DNA from: Paraburkholderia sp. PGU19
Lineage (GTDB): Bacteria; Pseudomonadota; Gammaproteobacteria; Burkholderiales; Burkholderiaceae
Direction of reading: 5' to 3'
Assembly: GCF_013426915.1 (NCBI RefSeq)
Contig: NZ_AP023180.1
Span: forward strand, 1,488,001-1,552,000
Length of the DNA stretch: 64,000 bases
This document shows positions 36,127-44,901 of this stretch, in pieces (position 1 is the stretch's first letter; every line of letters begins with the position of its first letter). The translations under genes and the position numbers were made by a program. The notes beneath the pieces were generated by a model. The model was not told the origin of the DNA. It did no database searches and worked only from the letters and a program-made list of their open reading frames with translations.

Positions 36127-37382
36127 TGGGGGACTCCCCGTGGCGCATGCACGTCGCGGCTCGCGAGCGTTTTCAGATCGAATGCGGGATCGCGCACCGC
36201 GTCCGGCGTAACGCGTGCACCGTTCGATAGCAGCTTGCGCGCGAACATGTGATCCTGCGGCCGGTTGATGCTATCGACGGCGATCAGCTTGTCGTCGCGA
36301 AAGTAGAACAGCGAGAGACGTTTGTCTTCGACGGAACCGCGCATCGCGTAGTCGGTAAAGCCTGCGTTCACGCCGGCCATCTGCAGCTTCAGGTCGTATT
36401 GGTCGGACCAGAACCAGGGCAGCGCGCGATACGGCTCCGGCCGCCCGACAGTCGTTGCCGCTGCCGTTTTTGCCATATCGTTGGCGTTCTGCACGGATTC
36501 GATGCGGCATGCGCGCGTGCCCGGTGGCGCCCAATGAGGGACGAACGAAGCGCAATCGCCGGCGGCGACGATCGACGGGTCGCTGGTGCGCGCGCAGGCG
36601 TCCACCATCACGCCGCCCGCCACGTTCAGTCCGCAGTCGGCGGCGAGTTCGGTATTCGGGACCACGCCAATGCCAACCACGACGAGTTCGCAATCGAGCC
36701 GCAGCCCATCATCGAGTTCGACCGATACGCTCCCATCCGCGTCGTGTAGCGCCACCACCTTGCGTCCGAATTCGAACGCGACGCCATGCTCCGTGTGAGC
36801 ACGCAGCATGAAGCCGGACAGCCACGGCGACGCGACGCGTGCCAGCAGACGCGACTCCGTCTCCACCACCGTCACTTCGAGTCCCTGCTGACGCAGCGAC
36901 GCCGCCGCTTCAAGACCGATATAGCCGCCGCCGATCACGACCGCGCGCCGCGCCGTGCGCGTCGTCTGCGCAAGACGCCTTGCGTCGCACAGATCGCGGA
37001 GATAGTGAACGGCATCGAGCGTGGCGCCAGGACAATCGAGCTTGCGCACCCGCGCCCCCGTCGTCAGCGCAAGGTGGTGATATGTGATGCGCGAGCCGTC
37101 GTGCAGCCCGATCTCGCGACGCTCGCGGTCGATGTGCGTGGCGCGCATCGACGGCATCCATTCGATCTTCTCTTCGTCGAAAAACGCCTGAGAACGCAGC
37201 GGTAAACGCTGCTCCGCAAAGCTGCCCGTCAAAAAGCCCTTCGACAGCGGCGGACGCTGGTAAGGCGCATCGGGCTCGTCGCCGAGCAGCACGATACGGC
37301 CGTCAAAGCCGAGTTCGCGCGCCGACGCCGCGAGCTGCACGCCCGCATACGACGCGCCGACAACCACAAGCGTGCTGTTCAT
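36123..37382 (-). CDS. Ferredoxin reductase, putidaredoxin-reductase type
   Basis: 419-residue FAD/NADH enzyme that reduces the 2Fe-2S ferredoxin encoded just upstream. FAD motif VVVGASYAGVQLA near residue 5, PYQRPPLSKGFL near 43, NAD motif AVVIGGGYIGLEAAASLR near 145, and C-terminal FAD contact SIVAAGDCASF near 270: the BphA4/CamA layout. ATG 37382 has AAGGG 7 nt upstream. It is the electron entry point of the Rieske system; only 4 nt separate it from the ferredoxin stop. Confidence 0.92.
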   Translation of the reverse strand: MNSTLVVVGASYAGVQLAASARELGFDGRIVLLGDEPDAPYQRPPLSKGFLTGSFAEQRLPLRSQAFFDEEKIEWMPSMRATHIDRERREIGLHDGSRITYHHLALTTGARVRKLDCPGATLDAVHYLRDLCDARRLAQTTRTARRAVVIGGGYIGLEAAASLRQQGLEVTVVETESRLLARVASPWLSGFMLRAHTEHGVAFEFGRKVVALHDADGSVSVELDDGLRLDCELVVVGIGVVPNTELAADCGLNVAGGVMVDACARTSDPSIVAAGDCASFVPHWAPPGTRACRIESVQNANDMAKTAAATTVGRPEPYRALPWFWSDQYDLKLQMAGVNAGFTDYAMRGSVEDKRLSLFYFRDDKLIAVDSINRPQDHMFARKLLSNGARVTPDAVRDPAFDLKTLASRDVHAPRGVPQ

Positions 37383-37386
37383 GATG

Positions 37387-37710
37387 TCACCCTTGCCTCG
37401 GCGGAATGCGGACGACAAGCCCGTCCATCGCAGCCATCATGACGAGCTGGCAGCTCAGCCGGCTTTCGGGACGCCGCTCGGCGGCGACGCCGTCGAGCAG
37501 TTCCAGTTCGGAGTCGTCGGGCAACGGCAGGTCCGCCGTCGATGAGGCGTCGATATAAACATGGCATGTCGCACACGACAGGCAGCCGCCGCATTCGGCA
37601 TCGATGCCGCGCACGTTGCCGTGAATCGCGGCCTCCATCACGCTGGTGCCAGCGGGTACGTCGATCTCGCGGCGATCACCGTCGCGCAGAATATAGGTGA
37701 CGATAGGCAT
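37387..37710 (-). CDS. Adrenodoxin-type 2Fe-2S ferredoxin
   Basis: 107 residues. Cluster ligands follow the adrenodoxin pattern C-x5-C-x2-C in ECGGCLSCATCHVYID, with the last Cys in SRLSCQLVM. An additional Cys sits inside the first loop (CGGC). It carries electrons from the reductase to the Rieske oxygenase. Ribosome site GAGGAG before ATG 37710. Confidence 0.93.
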   Translation of the reverse strand: MPIVTYILRDGDRREIDVPAGTSVMEAAIHGNVRGIDAECGGCLSCATCHVYIDASSTADLPLPDDSELELLDGVAAERRPESRLSCQLVMMAAMDGLVVRIPPRQG

Positions 37711-37736
37711 GACTTCTCTCCTCGATGGGAACGCCA

Positions 37737-39173
37737 TCAGAACGTTTCGAAATACTCGCGGTGTTCCCACTCGGTGACTTCCAGATTGAAGCGGTTGATT
37801 TCCGCTTCCTTCAGCTTGCAGAAGTAGTCGATGAAGGCGCTGCCGAATCCTTCGCGCAGCGATTCGTTCGCATGCAGCGCGGCGATCGCATCACTCAACG
37901 TGCGGGGCAATGCGTCGGCCTGCGTTTCGTAGGGCGTATCCGCAGAGGGAGGCAGTTCGCGTTTGCGTCTGAGTCCGTCCAGCCCAGAGAGCACCTGCGA
38001 GCCGAAGTACAGATACGGATTCGCGGCCGGTTCGCCGACGCGGTTTTCGATGCGCGTCGCGGGATCGTTCTGTCCGCCCAGCACGCGCAGCATCACACCG
38101 CGGTTGTCGCATCCCCAGTTCGCGCGATCGGGTGCATTCGAATACGGCCGATAACGGCGATATCCGTTGATGGTCGGCGTCGATAGTGCGGCTGCGCCCT
38201 GCGCGTGCGCGAGCAAGCCGGCGAGATACCGCTGCCCGACTGTCGAGAGCGGCGCGTCCGGATTCGTCGGCATGAACGCGTTGCTGCCGTCCGCGCGATG
38301 CACGAGCGACTGATGCAGATGCCATCCACTCGACACGACATTCGGAATGCGCGGGCGGCACATGAATGTCGCGTGATAACCGTTGCGCTGACAGATCTGC
38401 TTGACCGCGCTGCGAAACAGAATCATGTCGTCGGCACTCTTGATGCCTCGGGTCGGCGCGAACGTGAACTCGAACTGGCTCGGACCGTATTCGACTTCGA
38501 GCGAGCGCACAGGCAACGCGAGCCCGTCGATGCCGCGCCTGAGCATTTCCATCACGTTATCGACGGCGTCGTAGCGCAGTTCCGTCAGATACTGATAACC
38601 GTGCGACAGCAGCTCGACATCGGGCGGAATGCCTGGCTGGCCCGAATGCTCGGGCTTCATGTTCGTATCAGTGACCTTGAAGACATGAAACTCGACTTCG
38701 AGACCGGACACGAATTCGAACCCATGATTGCCGAGCTGTTCGAGCGCATGGCGAAACAGATGGCGCGTGCCGAACGGCACGGGCCTGCCGTTCGGAAAGT
38801 ACACGTCGCACAGCACCCAGCCCGTATGCGGCGCCCACGGCAGAACGCGGAAGGTTTCGGGATCGGCGACCATCAAGGTATCACAGGCGCCCTGCATTTC
38901 AGGCATGTCGAAGCCGCCGCCTGCCGTGAACACGGGGAACACCGTGCGGTGCGACGTATCTTTGGCGAGCAGCGTGCTCGTCAGCGTGACGCCGGACTTG
39001 AATGCGCTGATCGCCTCGTCGACGACGAGCGTCTTGCCGCGCAGCAGTCCGTGCTGATCGGGAAACGAAAAACGGACCACTTGCACGTCGCTCTTTTTGA
39101 GCCGTTCGAGCAGCTCGGCGTACGCAGCGTGCTGGGCGTCCGTCCACAAACCATGGTTTTCAACAAAAGACAT
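37737..39173 (-). CDS. Glutamine-synthetase-like gamma-glutamyl-amine ligase
   Basis: 478 residues, GS fold. Beta-grasp N-domain with RFSFPDQHGLLRGKTL; first metal-site acids in SGLEVEFHVF (Glu159, Glu161); ATP/metal region SSGWHLHQSL; and NRVGEPAANPYLYFGSQVL, typical of GS-like ligases (PuuA, GlnT, IpuC, the aniline AtdA1/TdnQ type). The adenylylation Tyr region of true GlnA is not evident. It probably joins glutamate to an amine at ATP cost. It sits between the Rieske oxygenase and its ferredoxin, which ties it to oxygenase substrate handling. Confidence 0.88.
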   Translation of the reverse strand: MSFVENHGLWTDAQHAAYAELLERLKKSDVQVVRFSFPDQHGLLRGKTLVVDEAISAFKSGVTLTSTLLAKDTSHRTVFPVFTAGGGFDMPEMQGACDTLMVADPETFRVLPWAPHTGWVLCDVYFPNGRPVPFGTRHLFRHALEQLGNHGFEFVSGLEVEFHVFKVTDTNMKPEHSGQPGIPPDVELLSHGYQYLTELRYDAVDNVMEMLRRGIDGLALPVRSLEVEYGPSQFEFTFAPTRGIKSADDMILFRSAVKQICQRNGYHATFMCRPRIPNVVSSGWHLHQSLVHRADGSNAFMPTNPDAPLSTVGQRYLAGLLAHAQGAAALSTPTINGYRRYRPYSNAPDRANWGCDNRGVMLRVLGGQNDPATRIENRVGEPAANPYLYFGSQVLSGLDGLRRKRELPPSADTPYETQADALPRTLSDAIAALHANESLREGFGSAFIDYFCKLKEAEINRFNLEVTEWEHREYFETF

Positions 39174-39231
39174 CGTGCTTCACGCGGCAGTTGAACGGCC
39201 GCGCGCTCCATTGTGATTGCGGAAACCGTCC

Positions 39232-40548
39232 TCAAGCCTTCGGCGCGGGCCACGGCGCGGCATCGCGACGTTTGACGTCGGATGCCTTCCAGTAGTCGTC
39301 CCAGCCGTCGGCGGGCCCGATGCCGTCGATCGATGCCGGTCCCGTCAGATGCGCCGCCTGCTGTTCGTCGATCATCATCAGCGTCTTCTCGCCGGCGCGC
39401 GTCTTCTCGATCGCATCGACGAGCAGACGACGGTAGGCGATGATGCCCTTGTCGGTCGTGCCCAGATGCTCGCGCGTGCGGTCCTGGATCGCGCCCTGCG
39501 ATTCGACGGCCCACTGGTCGTGGACATTGATGTCGAAGCCCATGCCCGTGTAGGTCTGGGTCTGTTGCTCGTCGATATCGAAGCCGTAGTGGTTGCGTTT
39601 GTTCTTGCGCGATGTGTAGTCGGGCAGCTCATACAGTTCGAGCCGTTGCGCGCGCATCTGCGCCTTGTCGGTCGGCGCGCCGAAGCTCGTGAAGATCGAG
39701 TACCAGTAACAGTTCTCGTCGTCGACGGGCACGTGCCATTGCGTGATCGTCATCTCCGCGCTCATCGGAATCACGAACGCCTGCGGAAACACGACGTTGG
39801 TCACGCGCACGTGCGTCTGGGTGTCGTCGAGTGGACGCTTCGCGATCAGCCGAAGCCCATAGTCGGCCGGACTGACGAGAATCTCGGGCGACTCGTATTC
39901 GCGCAGCACCTTCGTGATCGGCATATCCGAATCCGCTGACGCGCCGCGAAACTGCTTGCCGTAGCTGTCGCTCACGTCCTCGTCTTCGAAGAAGCGATGC
40001 AGGAACGATGCGTGGGCGGGATCGATGCCGACTTCGAGCGCCTGCAGCCAGTTGCATTCGAACAGCCCTTTGAAGGCGAACGTGTATTCGCCCGGCGCGG
40101 CGAAGCAGTCGAAGTTCGGAAACGCTGGCGGCTCGCCGCCGCCGATGTAGGCGAACAGGATGCCGCTGCGCTCGACCACGGGATACGCGCTCTGGCGGAC
40201 CTTGTTGCAGAGCGTGCTGCCGATGGGTTCGCCGGGCGTCGACAGACAGCTTCCGTTGACATCGAAGAGCCAGCCGTGAAACGCGCAGCGCAGGCCGCCT
40301 GCCTCCAGACGGCCCGCCGCCAGATCCGCGCCGCGATGCGGGCAGTCGCGATCGAGCATGCCGTAGCGGCCCTGCTCGTCCTTGAATACGACGAAGTCCT
40401 GACCCATCAGCCGCACCGCGCGGACGGGGCGCTGCGCGGGCAACTCCTCCACGAGCGCCACGGGCTGCCAGTAGTTGCGCAGTAGCTGGCCGGCGGGTGT
40501 GCCTTTGCCGACGCGCGTGATTGTGTCGTTTTGCTGGGAACTCATCAT
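39232..40548 (-). CDS. Rieske non-heme iron oxygenase, phthalate-dioxygenase-like (alpha only)
   Basis: 438 residues. Rieske cluster ligands Cys69, His71, Cys88 and His91 (CPHRGADL...CAFHGWLFD). Mononuclear iron His179 and His184, with Asp176 in the bridging GIDPAHASFLH segment. The C-terminal AIQDRTREHLGTTDKGIIAY is characteristic of the phthalate 4,5-dioxygenase / phenoxybenzoate dioxygenase group, which has no beta subunit. No small-subunit gene is present, consistent with this. GGAG precedes the start; a second ATG follows directly. First gene of the run: oxygenase, ligase, ferredoxin, reductase, hydrolase, LysR. Substrate not known. Confidence 0.92.
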   Translation of the reverse strand: MMSSQQNDTITRVGKGTPAGQLLRNYWQPVALVEELPAQRPVRAVRLMGQDFVVFKDEQGRYGMLDRDCPHRGADLAAGRLEAGGLRCAFHGWLFDVNGSCLSTPGEPIGSTLCNKVRQSAYPVVERSGILFAYIGGGEPPAFPNFDCFAAPGEYTFAFKGLFECNWLQALEVGIDPAHASFLHRFFEDEDVSDSYGKQFRGASADSDMPITKVLREYESPEILVSPADYGLRLIAKRPLDDTQTHVRVTNVVFPQAFVIPMSAEMTITQWHVPVDDENCYWYSIFTSFGAPTDKAQMRAQRLELYELPDYTSRKNKRNHYGFDIDEQQTQTYTGMGFDINVHDQWAVESQGAIQDRTREHLGTTDKGIIAYRRLLVDAIEKTRAGEKTLMMIDEQQAAHLTGPASIDGIGPADGWDDYWKASDVKRRDAAPWPAPKA

Positions 40549-40933
40549 GGCGTGTCTCCGGTTGACTTGAATGCATGAGGCGGGTTGCTGTATGCAATGA
40601 CGCCTTCGATGAGCACGAAGAATAGAACTAAGAATTCATAAACTCAATCTCTGCATACACAACCCATCAGACGCGATCTCAAATTTTTCGTCAAAATCAT
40701 CGGGAACAGCGACCCATATCGTTGATATATATATGTATTTTGTCGATCACTAGGACTTTCCCTGGAAAACACTCTCGAAGCCAGAAAATTACGATTCAGC
40801 GGCTATTGCATACAATGCAGAACATCCATTCATCTGCTTCCGCATTTTTCGGCCCCGCGTCACCTCGCATGCCCTACAATCAGACGCACGAAGTCCGCCG
40901 CGCCTAACCCGGCAAAGAGCACCGGAGAATGAA
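40549..40933. other. Divergent promoter region, Rieske operon / GntR
   Basis: 385 bases, AT-rich between 40620 and 40830, with no gene. It carries three TGCATACA-type boxes (see next entry) and a run of alternating AT at 40724-40737 that may be part of a core promoter. Confidence 0.5.
40589..40816. promoter_or_regulatory. Three probable GntR operator boxes
   Basis: TGTATGCA at 40589-40596, TGCATACA at 40652-40659 and TGCATACA at 40807-40814. The last lies inside the near-palindrome ATTGCATACAAT (40805-40816), the size and symmetry seen for FadR-subfamily GntR operators. The adjacent GntR gene is the obvious binder. Confidence 0.6.
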
Positions 40934-41665
40934 ATGGAATCCCAGCAAGAACGTGTATTGGTGTATCTGCGCGACCTGATCCTGAAGGGCGAATTCGCCC
41001 CCGGCGAGCGCCTCGGCGAAGTCGCGCTCGCTGAGCGTCTGCAGGCATCGCGCACGCCCGTCCGGCTCGCGCTCACCACGCTCGAACAGGAAGGCCTGGT
41101 CGAACCGTCTCCGGCGGGCGGCTATGTGATGCGGCGCATCACCGCCGCGGAAATCGCCGATGCCATCGCGGTGCGCGGGCATCTCGAAGGCATGGCTGCG
41201 CGCCTCGTCGCCGAACATGGCGTGCCGCGCCAGTTGTCGAACGCGCTGAACGAATGTCTGCGCGGCGGCGACCGTCTGCTCGCGAAGTCCGAACTGGACC
41301 TCGACGACTACGCCGCGTACACGGACATGAATAGCCGGTTTCACAAGCTGATCGTCGAAGGCTCGGGCAACGCGGCGCTGATCCGCGCAATCGAGATGAA
41401 CAACCGTCTGCCGTTTGCCGCCGCAAGCGCGATGTTGCCGATGCAATCCGCCATCGACGAAGGCCGTCAATGGCTTTTCATGGCGCATCAGCAGCATCAC
41501 AGTCTCGTGCAGGCGATGGAACGCGGCGAAGGCACGCGCGCGCAGTCGCTGGCGACGGAGCACGTGCAGATCGCGCAACGAAATCTGACCTATGCGCTCG
41601 AACGTCCGGAGGTTTATCTGAAGCTCGCGCCTGCTTTGCAGCTTGTCGCGGAGGCGGTTTTATAA
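40934..41665 (+). CDS. GntR-family (FCD domain) transcriptional regulator
   Basis: 243 residues. Winged HTH at about 5-70 (VYLRDLILKGEFAPGERLGE, ERLQASRTPVRLAL) and a C-terminal all-helical FCD effector domain (ITAAEIADAIAVRGHLEGMA, DYAAYTDMNSRFHKLIVEGS) whose Asp/His residues usually bind metal and carboxylate ligand. GGAG precedes ATG 40934. Divergent from the Rieske operon, so the likely regulator of it and of itself. Confidence 0.93.
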   Translation: MESQQERVLVYLRDLILKGEFAPGERLGEVALAERLQASRTPVRLALTTLEQEGLVEPSPAGGYVMRRITAAEIADAIAVRGHLEGMAARLVAEHGVPRQLSNALNECLRGGDRLLAKSELDLDDYAAYTDMNSRFHKLIVEGSGNAALIRAIEMNNRLPFAAASAMLPMQSAIDEGRQWLFMAHQQHHSLVQAMERGEGTRAQSLATEHVQIAQRNLTYALERPEVYLKLAPALQLVAEAVL

Positions 41666-41834
41666 GCGCAGTGACGGTACGCGTGCCGACTGTATGGCGT
41701 TGCAACCCGCTTTAGAAGCTGGCTGGCAAATCCCATCTGCTGCAAGTTGAACTTGCAGCTTTTTCACCGCAGTCCGCGCTTCGCCTGTGTCATCATTGGC
41801 TCGACATTTTCAAAGCCGTGGAGACCGGTCGTAA

Positions 41835-42518
41835 ATGAATTCGGATGCCTATATTGTCGACTCCATCATCCGATCGCGGAAAGCGGTTCGGGTCTTTCGT
41901 CCAGACGCAGTTTCGAAAGAGGACGTCATTGCCATTCTCGATGTCGCACGTACTGCGCCCAGCAATTCGAACACGCAACCGTGGCACGTTCACGTGCTGG
42001 GCGGCCAGATCAAACAGCAATTCAGCGCCGCGCTAGCGCGTGCTCACACGGATGAAACGCATCCGCCGCTGCAACACATGCCGGAACGTTTACCCGACTC
42101 ATTCCGCTCGCGGCAGGAAGACTTCGGCGTGCGCTATTACGGCGCATTGGGCATCGACAAATCGGACGTCGATGCGCGTTCCCAGGCAACCGGCAGAAAC
42201 TTCAATTTTTTCGGCGCCCCCGTCGGCATGATTTTCACGATCGATGCCAGCCTGAAGAAGCACAGCTGGCTCGACTATGGGCTGTTCCTTCAAACCGTCA
42301 TGATCGCGGCTCGCTCTCGCGGACTCCATACGTGCCCGCAGGTCTCGTTCGCGCGTTACCAGTCAGTCATCGCCAGTCAACTTGCGCTTGAACCGGGCCA
42401 CGAAGTGGTCTGCGGGATGTCTCTCGGCTACGCGGATGAGGATTCCATCGTGAACCGACTCCAGATGCCGCGTGAGTCGGTCGACCATTTCGCACAGTTC
42501 GTCGGACTCGACGAATAG
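41835..42518 (+). CDS. Nitroreductase family protein (4-nitrobenzoate reductase-like)
   Basis: 227-residue FMN enzyme. N-terminal FMN contact IIRSRKAVRVF, TAPSNSNTQPWHVHV, and C-terminal GMSLGYADEDSIVNRL. The length and SNSNTQPW motif fit the group containing PnbA, which reduces 4-nitrobenzoate to the hydroxylamino compound; other nitroarenes are equally possible. Followed by an FMN reductase-like gene and the gallate pathway, consistent with an aromatic feed. Confidence 0.85.
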   Translation: MNSDAYIVDSIIRSRKAVRVFRPDAVSKEDVIAILDVARTAPSNSNTQPWHVHVLGGQIKQQFSAALARAHTDETHPPLQHMPERLPDSFRSRQEDFGVRYYGALGIDKSDVDARSQATGRNFNFFGAPVGMIFTIDASLKKHSWLDYGLFLQTVMIAARSRGLHTCPQVSFARYQSVIASQLALEPGHEVVCGMSLGYADEDSIVNRLQMPRESVDHFAQFVGLDE

Positions 42519-42661
42519 CACTGACGCACGTATTGCAAGCACGCCCGCAAACGCGATGCGTGCGCGTGATCGCAAGGGTCCATCGAGCCCATCGGACCAT
42601 GGGCCGCGTCACGCAACCGAAATCTTTCCCTCGCTGTTCTCAACATCTTCTCCTCAGAATC

Positions 42662-43243
42662 ATGACCATCAAAGTTCTTGCCCTATGCGGAAGCGGCCGC
42701 CGCGATTCATTGAATCGCAAACTTCTGGACATCGCGGCGCGCGGCGCGCATGAGGCCGGCGGCGAGATTACCTTTATCTCGTCGGCGGACTACCGGTTGC
42801 CACTGTATGAGGGCGACTTCGAAAACGAGCACGGCGTGCCTGACAGCGCGAGAAATCTGCAGCGACTGTTTGCGGAACACACCGCGCTTCTGGTTGCATC
42901 GCCGGAGCACAACGGCGGTTACACAGCGTCGCTCAAGAACACGATCGACTGGGTCAGTCGACCTCTCGATAGCGGTGAACCCGGGATTCGGCTGATCGCA
43001 ACGAAAGTGGCCGCCGTGGTATCCGCATCGCCAGGACCGATGGGAGGTGTTCGTTCGATGCTCGGCATGCGAGGGGTACTTGAAAAGCTGGGCGCCATCG
43101 TTATTCCGCAAGGATTTTCACTTGGCGCCGCGCATCTGGCATTCACCGAAGCAGGTCGTCTCTCCGACGAAAAGGCGGACGCCGAGGTCCGACTGGTCGG
43201 CGCCCGTTTAGTTGAAACGACACGGCAACTCTCCCGGCAGTAA
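42662..43243 (+). CDS. NADPH-dependent FMN reductase (flavodoxin-like)
   Basis: 193 residues. Flavin phosphate loop CGSGRRDSLNRKL at residue 8, the second contact SPEHNGGYTASLKNTIDWVS near 79, and ASPGPMGGVRSMLGMRGVL near 120. Family members reduce FMN, quinones or azo dyes. It lies 144 nt after the nitroreductase gene on the same strand and may provide flavin or act on the same compounds. No clear ribosome site. Confidence 0.88.
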   Translation: MTIKVLALCGSGRRDSLNRKLLDIAARGAHEAGGEITFISSADYRLPLYEGDFENEHGVPDSARNLQRLFAEHTALLVASPEHNGGYTASLKNTIDWVSRPLDSGEPGIRLIATKVAAVVSASPGPMGGVRSMLGMRGVLEKLGAIVIPQGFSLGAAHLAFTEAGRLSDEKADAEVRLVGARLVETTRQLSRQ

Positions 43244-43557
43244 GAACGAAGGGGGTGCGTAGCGCACAGGCCCAGATCCGCTGATCGAGTCCGATGCGCA
43301 ACTGGCGCGCCCTACTCGTTGCTTTTAAGCAGGTTGGGTATCTAAAATATTTATCGGTAAGAAATTTTCGATGGTCGGCAGAGCGCTTTGCCGACCGTGC
43401 TTCGCGCCAGTTGCCCCGCCTGAAGACATCATAGCTGGCCGTACAACCGTGGTTGACACACCTGAGACCGCTGTTATCTCATGCGTTTATTCAATGCGGG
43501 ATTTGCTTCGATGACAGACCGTCTTGCGAAGCGACGCATGTCACGGGACTTACGGCT
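43244..43557. other. Upstream region of the ring-cleavage operon
   Basis: About 310 bases with no gene; a short AT-rich patch at 43335-43370 (CTAAAATATTTATCGGT) probably belongs to the promoter of the dioxygenase operon. Confidence 0.4.
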
Positions 43558-44858
43558 ATGGCAAAAATCATCGGCGGGCTTGCCGCATCACATACTCCGA
43601 CGATCGGCTTCGCGTTCGACAAGAACAAGCGTGACGACCCGGTCTGGGCACCAATCTTCGAGAATTTCGCGCCGCTGGCAGACTGGCTCGCCGAGAAGCG
43701 CCCCGACGTGCTGGTCACGATCTATAACGACCACGTTACCTCGTTCTTCTTCGATCACTATTCGGCGTTCGCGCTCGGCGTCGGCGAGCAATGGCAGGTC
43801 GCGGACGAAGGCGGCGGCGCACGCGATTTGCCCGCCATCAAGGGGCATCCGGAATTCGCGGCGCACATCGGCAAGTCGCTGATGACGGACGAGTTCGACA
43901 TGTCCTTCTTTCAGAACAAGGCGCTCGATCACGGCTGCTTCTCGCCCCTGTCGATGCTGTGCCCGCACAAGCCCGAGTGGCCCGTCAAACTCGTGCCCCT
44001 GCAGATGGGCGTTCTGCAACTTCCCGTGCCCAGCGCGCGGCGCTTCTACAAGCTCGGTCAGGCGCTGCGCCGCGCGATCGAAAGCTATCCGGAAGACATG
44101 AAGGTCGCGATTCTCGCGACGGGCGGCCTCTCCCACCAGGTGCACGGCGAACGCGCCGGCTTCAATAACACCGAATGGGATCAGCGTTTCCTGGACCTGT
44201 TCGAGCGCGACCCGAGCAGCTCGCAAACATGACGATCGCCGAATATGCGGAACTCGGCGGCTACGAAGGCGCGGAAGTCGTCATGTGGCTCACGATGCGC
44301 GGCGCGCTGTCGTCGAACGTGGTCTGCAAGCACCGCAGCTACTACCTGCCGTCGATGGCGGGCATCGCGACGGCGATTTACGAAGGCGAAGACAGCGAGC
44401 CCAGTCCCGCCATCGTCGAGCGGCATCGTCAGAAGATGGCGGTTGAGCTGACCAATGTCGAGAAGCTCGACGGCACGTATCCGTTCTCGATCGAGATGGC
44501 CGTGCGCGCGTATCGGATCAACGATTACCTGCATCGCATGGTCGAACCGGAGCATCGCGAAGCGTTCAAGCGCGACGAAGAGGCGAGCTTTGAGGCGGCA
44601 GGCCTGACCGAACAGGAACGCGACCTGATCCGCCGGCGCGACTGGCGCGGACTGCTCCACTATGGCGTCATCTTCTTCATGCTGGAGAAGCTCGGCGCCG
44701 TCACCGGCGTGTCGAATCTGCACATCTACGCCGCCATGCGCGGCGAAACACTCGAAGCATTCCAGAAGACCCGCAACGCGCCCGGTGCGCTTTATTCGGT
44801 AGCCGGCAAGGGCAGTCAAAACCTTTCGTGGGACAAGTCCGGGTCGCCCAAGCAGTAG
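43558..44858 (+). pseudogene. Gallate/protocatechuate-type extradiol dioxygenase (fused LigB-LigA), frameshifted
   Basis: Ring-cleaving Fe(II) enzyme in which a LigB-like catalytic part is followed by a LigA-like part, as in GalA gallate dioxygenase. First frame from ATG 43558: iron ligands His12 (AASHTPTIG) and His59 (IYNDHV), and active-site His193 (GGLSHQVHG). It ends early at 44232 (FERDPSSSQT). The other frame continues EQLANMTIAEYAELGGYEGA through GVSNLHIYAAMRGETLEAFQ to 44858. One base added to the CCC at about 44209-44211 restores a protein of about 433 residues. No dehydrogenase or PDC hydrolase gene is nearby, which favours gallate over protocatechuate as substrate. Real mutation or sequencing error cannot be decided here. 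Confidence 0.8.
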
Positions 44859-44901
44859 ACCGCACGGACGCCCAGCCATTGCACTGACAGAGACAGCAAC
44901 G

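Noticed and set aside
38205..39194. 329-residue plus-strand frame
   Set aside because: Antisense of the GS-like ligase, no recognisable domain.
36123..40548. Classical two-subunit aniline dioxygenase operon
   Set aside because: No beta-subunit gene, and the oxygenase has the C-terminal signature of the alpha-only phthalate group; only the ligase/hydrolase logic is shared.
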